Source: Acidimicrobiaceae bacterium (GTDB lineage: Bacteria > Actinomycetota > Acidimicrobiia > Acidimicrobiales > Palsa-688). Taken from it: a DNA stretch of 7,212 nt. The stretch's first letter is position 1; each line of letters opens with the position of its first letter. The notes beneath the pieces are model-generated. The model was not told where the DNA came from. It made no database searches and saw only the letters and a list, made by a program, of their open reading frames with translations. Shown in pieces: positions 4,801-7,212 of this stretch. Both the position numbers and the translations under genes were made by a program. The stretch spans positions 1-7,212 of the forward strand of contig DAHWQF010000162.1 in NCBI GenBank assembly GCA_027334785.1, read 5' to 3'.

Positions 4801-4891
4801 TTAGTGAGGTGGACGTGGCAGTCGATGAACCCCGGCATGACCGTTGTCGCAGCTAATTACCGTTCGCCGGGCCCGAGACGGTGACCGTCAT
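4801..4891 (-). pseudogene. N-terminal remnant of an amidohydrolase
   Basis: An ATG at 4891 overlaps the TGA of the TRIC-like gene (ATGA), implying a former operon, but its frame (TVTVSGPANGN) stops at a TAG, 4853-4855. In another frame the minus strand then reads LAATTVMPGFIDCHVHLT. This matches the signature of metal-dependent amidohydrolases (xVxPGxIDxHxHL), whose His-x-His (4809-4817) binds the first active-site metal. Sequence between the start and this motif seems deleted, and after the motif the reading runs into the PIN remnant at about 4800. Only about 30 codons survive. The motif is specific, but such a short match could mislead. Confidence 0.42.
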
Positions 4892-5552
4892 GGGCTGTTC
4901 CGGTTGCGTTCGGGGAGCTCAGGGTGGGAAACGGGGAGGTTGAGGTTGAAGTGTGCCCCGGCCATGCGGATGGTGAAGCAGACCAGGGCGGCGAGCACGG
5001 CTATCGTGCTGTCGTAGAAGTGGAAGTTCAACGCTATGGCAGTCAGCGTGGCGTCACAGGCGGCAGGGAGGGCGTACAACCCGCTCGAGAGCACGGTCGG
5101 TACCCTCCTTGTCACCACGTCACGGACCGTACCGCCGCCGGCGCCGGTGATGGTCCCGAGGACGACCGATTGGAACGGCCCCAGGTGGGCCGCGAACGCG
5201 GTGGTGGTGCCCGTGACGCAGAACAGGGCGAGGCCGGCGGTGTCGAACACCGTGATCGAGCGCTGTAGGCGCACCCAGACGCGGCGGGCAAAGAAGGCCG
5301 CCATCCCGGCGCCGCCGCCCACCGCCATGTAGCGCCAGTCGCGGAACGCGGCCGGGGGCAGCGACCCCGATGAGCACGTCGCGGATGATGCCGCCACCGA
5401 GCGCCGTGATGACTGCCAGGACGACGACCCCGACGATGTCGAGGTTCTCCACGTGCCACGTCCACGTCCATGGCCGTGAGCGCGCCGTTCAACCCGAACA
5501 CGAACGTGCCGGAGAGGTCGAGGGCCAGTTGCAGCGTGGGGCCTGCGGCCAA
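4888..5552 (-). pseudogene. TRIC/UPF0126 family membrane protein with two single-base frameshifts
   Basis: Three frames join into one protein of about 220 residues, the family's usual size. Frame from TTG 5552: TLQLALDLSGTFVFGLNGAL. Next from about 5462: ENLDIVGVVVLAVITALGGG, IIRDVLIG. Last from about 5366: PPAAFRDWRYMAVGGGAGM through AGLALFCVTGTTTAFAAHLG and TITGAGGGTVRDVVTRRVP to TGA 4888-4890. Removing one G near 5457 and one from the GGGG run near 5367 restores the frame exactly. The two GGGxxRDV motifs mark the internal duplication of the family (two three-helix bundles, six or seven membrane segments), which includes bacterial trimeric cation channels and proposed glycine transporters. 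An upstream ATG (5615) gives a hydrophobic start but meets TAG at 5562-5564. Identity is strong. Whether it is a true pseudogene depends on the raw reads. Confidence 0.87.
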
Positions 5553-5736
5553 GCCCCGCTCCTACGGCGCGTCGGCTGCCGGCGCAGCGAGCCAGGCCAG
5601 CGCCGCGGCCACCATGGCCTGGACAGCCGCGCGAGCAACGGCACACTGCAAATGTGCCATGGCACGCGGTCATCTTGCCTGGTGTGGTCCGCGACATCGC
5701 CAGCCGCGTCACGTGCCTACCGAAAGGCTGGTTGCA

Positions 5737-5817
5737 GTGAAGTACACGGTGAAAGCCAGCCGCTGGGAGAGGGGTTGGGAACTAAGGGTCGACTCAAGAA
5801 TAATTTCCGGCTTTTGA
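5737..5817 (+). pseudogene. HicB-like antitoxin, truncated after about 19 residues
   Basis: From the GTG at 5737 the reading is MKYTVKASRWERGWELRVD followed by SRIISGF and a TGA (5815-5817). The first 19 residues match the start of actinobacterial HicB-type antitoxins (KYTVxAxRWERGWELH), whose N-terminal domain is a degraded dsRNA-binding/RNase H-like fold. Homology stops at about 5793 and the sequence becomes AT-rich, consistent with the left edge of the inserted ISAzo13-like element. A HicA toxin is not visible. The remaining HicB part would be expected beyond the right end of the IS, outside the window. The match is short but specific in wording. Confidence 0.62.
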
Positions 5818-5946
5818 GCGCACGTCTATCGATGTAACCCGTGGGGGGCGCTGTGCGGGTCAGCACCTCGTAGTCCTGTTGTCCTCCGTAGTAGCAAGAG
5901 TTGTTGAGGCGTTGCCTCGGTCACCAAAAGGAGGGGACGGCTCGTC

Positions 5947-5991
5947 TATTATGAGATGGTTGTTCCTAGCGAGGAGGAATGCTCTCATAAT
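5947..5991 (+). promoter_or_regulatory. -10 hexamer and 9-bp inverted repeat around the transposase start
   Basis: ATTATGAGA (5948-5956) and TCTCATAAT (5983-5991) are perfect inverse complements separated by 26 bases. The right arm includes the first two bases of the ATG at 5990 and the loop holds GAGGAGG (5971-5977). TATTAT (5947-5952) is a good -10; a start about seven bases later (near 5959) would leave the left arm out of the native transcript. Confidence 0.6.
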
Positions 5992-6775
5992 GAGGCCCGA
6001 ACGGTACAGCCCTGAAGCGCTGATCGCACTTCTGCGGCGACGGAAAATCGCCACCATGGAGGACCTCAAGGAGGCCCTGGGCACTGCAGCGGACGCAACG
6101 GTGTTCCGCAAGTTGGCGGCGCTGGGGTACCGCACGAGCTACTCGCACCGGGGCCGGTACTACACCTTGGACGAGCTCGCCCGGTTCGACGAGCTCGGGC
6201 TGTGGTCGTTCCGCCAGGTCTTCTTCAGTCGCTTTGGGACACTGGTGTCTACCGTGGAGGCCTTGGTCCTTGCGGCCGAGGCCGGCTACGACCCGGCGGA
6301 ACTGGAGCCCGTGCTGAACGTCGAGGCCAAGGCGGCGCTGCTGAAGCTGGTGCGCGCCGGCCGCCTGGCACGCGAGCAGGTCTCTGGCCGCTACGTGTAC
6401 CTGTCCCCTGACACCTCGGCGCGCCGTGCCCAGCTCCAGGCCCGTTCGGTCTACGACGCCGAGGCGAGCCGCCTTTCCCTCGGCCCGGGCCTACGTGCCC
6501 TGCCAGACGAGCTGAAGGCGGCGATCGTGCTCTTCTACAGCCTCTTGGACGAGCGCCAGCGCCGTCTCTACGCCGGGCTCGAGGCCATGAAGGTCGGACA
6601 TGGCGGCGACGCCCAGGTCGCAGAGCTCTTGGGCATCGACCCCGGCACCGTTGCCCGGGGCCGAGCCGAGCTGCTTTCAGGCGAGGTCGAGCAAGGCGGG
6701 GTGCGCCGCCCCGGAGGCGGGAGGCCCTCGGCAAAAAAAGCACCCCCGAGGTCATCGAGGCGGTCCACCAGCTGA
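5990..6775 (+). CDS. ISAzo13-like transposase, N-terminal part (frame 0) with winged-helix-like extension
   Basis: 261 residues from ATG 5990, preferred because residues from here (MRPERYSPEALIALLRRRKI) align with what I recall of the family and GAGGAGG lies 12 bases upstream. Residues about 1-150 form an extension: a winged-helix-like unit (TMEDLKEALGTAADATVFRK, then LGYRTSYSHRGRYYTLDEL) and a second helical/wing segment (VKAALLKLVRAGRLAREQVS with GRYVYLSPD). The transposase proper begins near residue 175 (LKAAIVLFYSLLDERQRRLY) with an HTH (AQVAELLGIDPGTVARGRAE) and ends in the RRPGGGRP motif. Frame 0 stops at TGA 6773-6775, 11 codons after an A7 run, where homology continues in the -1 frame. 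The product alone would bind DNA but lack the catalytic core, so it could act as an inhibitor if made separately. Confidence 0.85.
   Translation: MRPERYSPEALIALLRRRKIATMEDLKEALGTAADATVFRKLAALGYRTSYSHRGRYYTLDELARFDELGLWSFRQVFFSRFGTLVSTVEALVLAAEAGYDPAELEPVLNVEAKAALLKLVRAGRLAREQVSGRYVYLSPDTSARRAQLQARSVYDAEASRLSLGPGLRALPDELKAAIVLFYSLLDERQRRLYAGLEAMKVGHGGDAQVAELLGIDPGTVARGRAELLSGEVEQGGVRRPGGGRPSAKKAPPRSSRRSTS
6719..6741 (+). promoter_or_regulatory. Putative programmed -1 frameshift signal (A7 with upstream SD)
   Basis: The frame-0 codons are GCA AAA AAA GCA, so the run 6733-6739 forms an A-AAA-AAA slippery heptamer. GGGAGG (6719-6724) lies eight bases before it, the position at which an internal Shine-Dalgarno stimulates -1 shifting in dnaX and several IS elements. 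A distal stem GGCGGT/ACCGCC (6759-6764 with 6787-6792) is possible but is farther than usual. Confidence 0.6.
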
Positions 6776-7212
6776 TGGAGCACGACACCGCCGGCGACCC
6801 GGTGAGCGGCATAAAGTGGACCAGGCGTACCACCGAGAAGGTCGCCGAGGAGCTGTGCTCGGCCGGCATCGAGGTCTGCCCCAACACCGTCGCCAAGCTC
6901 TTGAAAGGGCTTGGCTACCGGCTCCGGGTGAACGCGAAGAAGCTGAACCGCCAAAAAGACCCCGGCCGGGACGCCCAGTTCGCCTACATAGCAGCCAAAC
7001 GTGAGGCATTTGCCAAGGCGGGCCTGCCGGTCGTGAGCGTCGACGCCAAGCACCGGGAGATGGTAGGCGAGCTCAAGAACCCCGGCACCACCTGGGAGAA
7101 GGAGCCGGGTCCAACGGGGCGCGCTGCCGAGCCTGGAAGCACGGCCTCCAGCACCGGCTCGCCGACCCCTACGGCCTCAGCGTCACTGTCTGCCACTACC
7201 CGAGCGGCGCCT
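6739..7212 (+). pseudogene. ISAzo13-like transposase, catalytic part (-1 frame), with an internal deletion
   Basis: After the A7 run the -1 frame reads STPEVIEAVHQLMEHDTAGD, then PVSGIKWTRRTTEKVAEEL and TVAKLLKGLGYRLRVNAKKL, then VVSVDAKHREMVGELKNPG and TTWEKEP. These are consecutive ISAzo13 motifs (RNase H-like DDE fold; Asp of SVDAK is the first catalytic acid). At about 7107 the sequence jumps in frame 3 to SNGARCRAWKHGLQHRLADP and YGLSVTVCHYPSGA, which normally lies about 70 residues further on, after the second catalytic Asp of the DxGGSNG motif. About 210 bases are therefore missing and the frame is broken there, although frame 1 stays open to the window end with a Ser/Thr/Pro-rich nonsense tail. 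This removes the second Asp, so the copy is inactive. The third acid and the terminus lie beyond the window. Confidence 0.85.

Larger units (their letters stand above)
5794..7212 (+). mobile_element. ISAzo13-like insertion sequence, left part, internally deleted
   Basis: The element starts near 5794, where HicB homology ends, and runs past the window. It carries one transposase split over two frames. Its terminal inverted repeats cannot be defined because the right end is absent. CTCAA and TTGAG (5792-5796 and 5813-5817) form a small inverted repeat at the left edge, but I cannot call this the IS terminus. The transposase has an internal deletion, so this copy is not self-mobile. Confidence 0.8.

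Noticed and set aside
6249..7053. Minus-strand open frames opposite the transposase
   Set aside because: Antisense of a strongly supported coding region and low-complexity in composition.

Overview
The window is high-GC with strong G/C bias at third codon positions. The families present (VapBC/PIN modules, a toxin-first module with a ribbon-helix-helix antitoxin, the actinobacterial HicB-like start, a ClpX-type zinc finger fused to an HTH) point to an Actinomycetota chromosome or a metagenomic relative. It is an accessory region: only about five genes read as intact, separated by fragments of genes that are truncated, frameshifted or chimeric.

Layout. 1-84 is the C-terminal end of a PIN-domain (VapC-like) toxin. 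272-391 (minus) looks like a small NTF2/SnoaL-like C-terminal remnant, abutting a frameshifted toxin remnant (403-628, plus) that overlaps an intact ribbon-helix-helix antitoxin gene (625-951). 1224-1541 (minus) is a helix-turn-helix protein interrupted by an amber codon. 1559-1871 (plus) is a decayed unknown gene, and 1910-2312 (plus) an endonuclease V pseudogene lacking its N-terminus and an internal block. 2335-2742 (minus) is an intact ClpX-zinc-finger/HTH protein whose promoter carries two identical 17-bp palindromic operators. 3210-3261 resembles the 3' part of a tRNA and may be an integration-site scar. 3584-4218 is a complete, apparently leaderless vapBC module. 4551-4610 is a 10-bp tandem repeat next to a PIN-domain C-terminal remnant (4606-4800, minus), which is fused to the start of an amidohydrolase remnant (4801-4891, minus). 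4888-5552 (minus) is a TRIC/UPF0126 membrane protein with two single-G insertions. 5737-5817 is the first 19 residues of a HicB-like antitoxin, cut by an ISAzo13-like element that fills the rest of the window.

The IS is the most informative piece. Its transposase carries an N-terminal winged-helix-like extension. The start codon lies in a perfect 9-bp inverted repeat placed so that only read-through transcripts would fold it. The two halves of the transposase are joined by an A7 slippery run with a Shine-Dalgarno-like sequence just upstream, as expected for programmed -1 frameshifting. The copy has also lost an internal segment containing part of the DDE catalytic core.

Taken together the window reads as a toxin-antitoxin and insertion hotspot (at least five toxin-antitoxin loci, one complete) beside a possible tRNA attachment scar. 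Several lesions are single-base indels, so raw-read confirmation is needed before decay is separated from sequencing error. Family assignments come from recognising motifs by eye; no database search was run.
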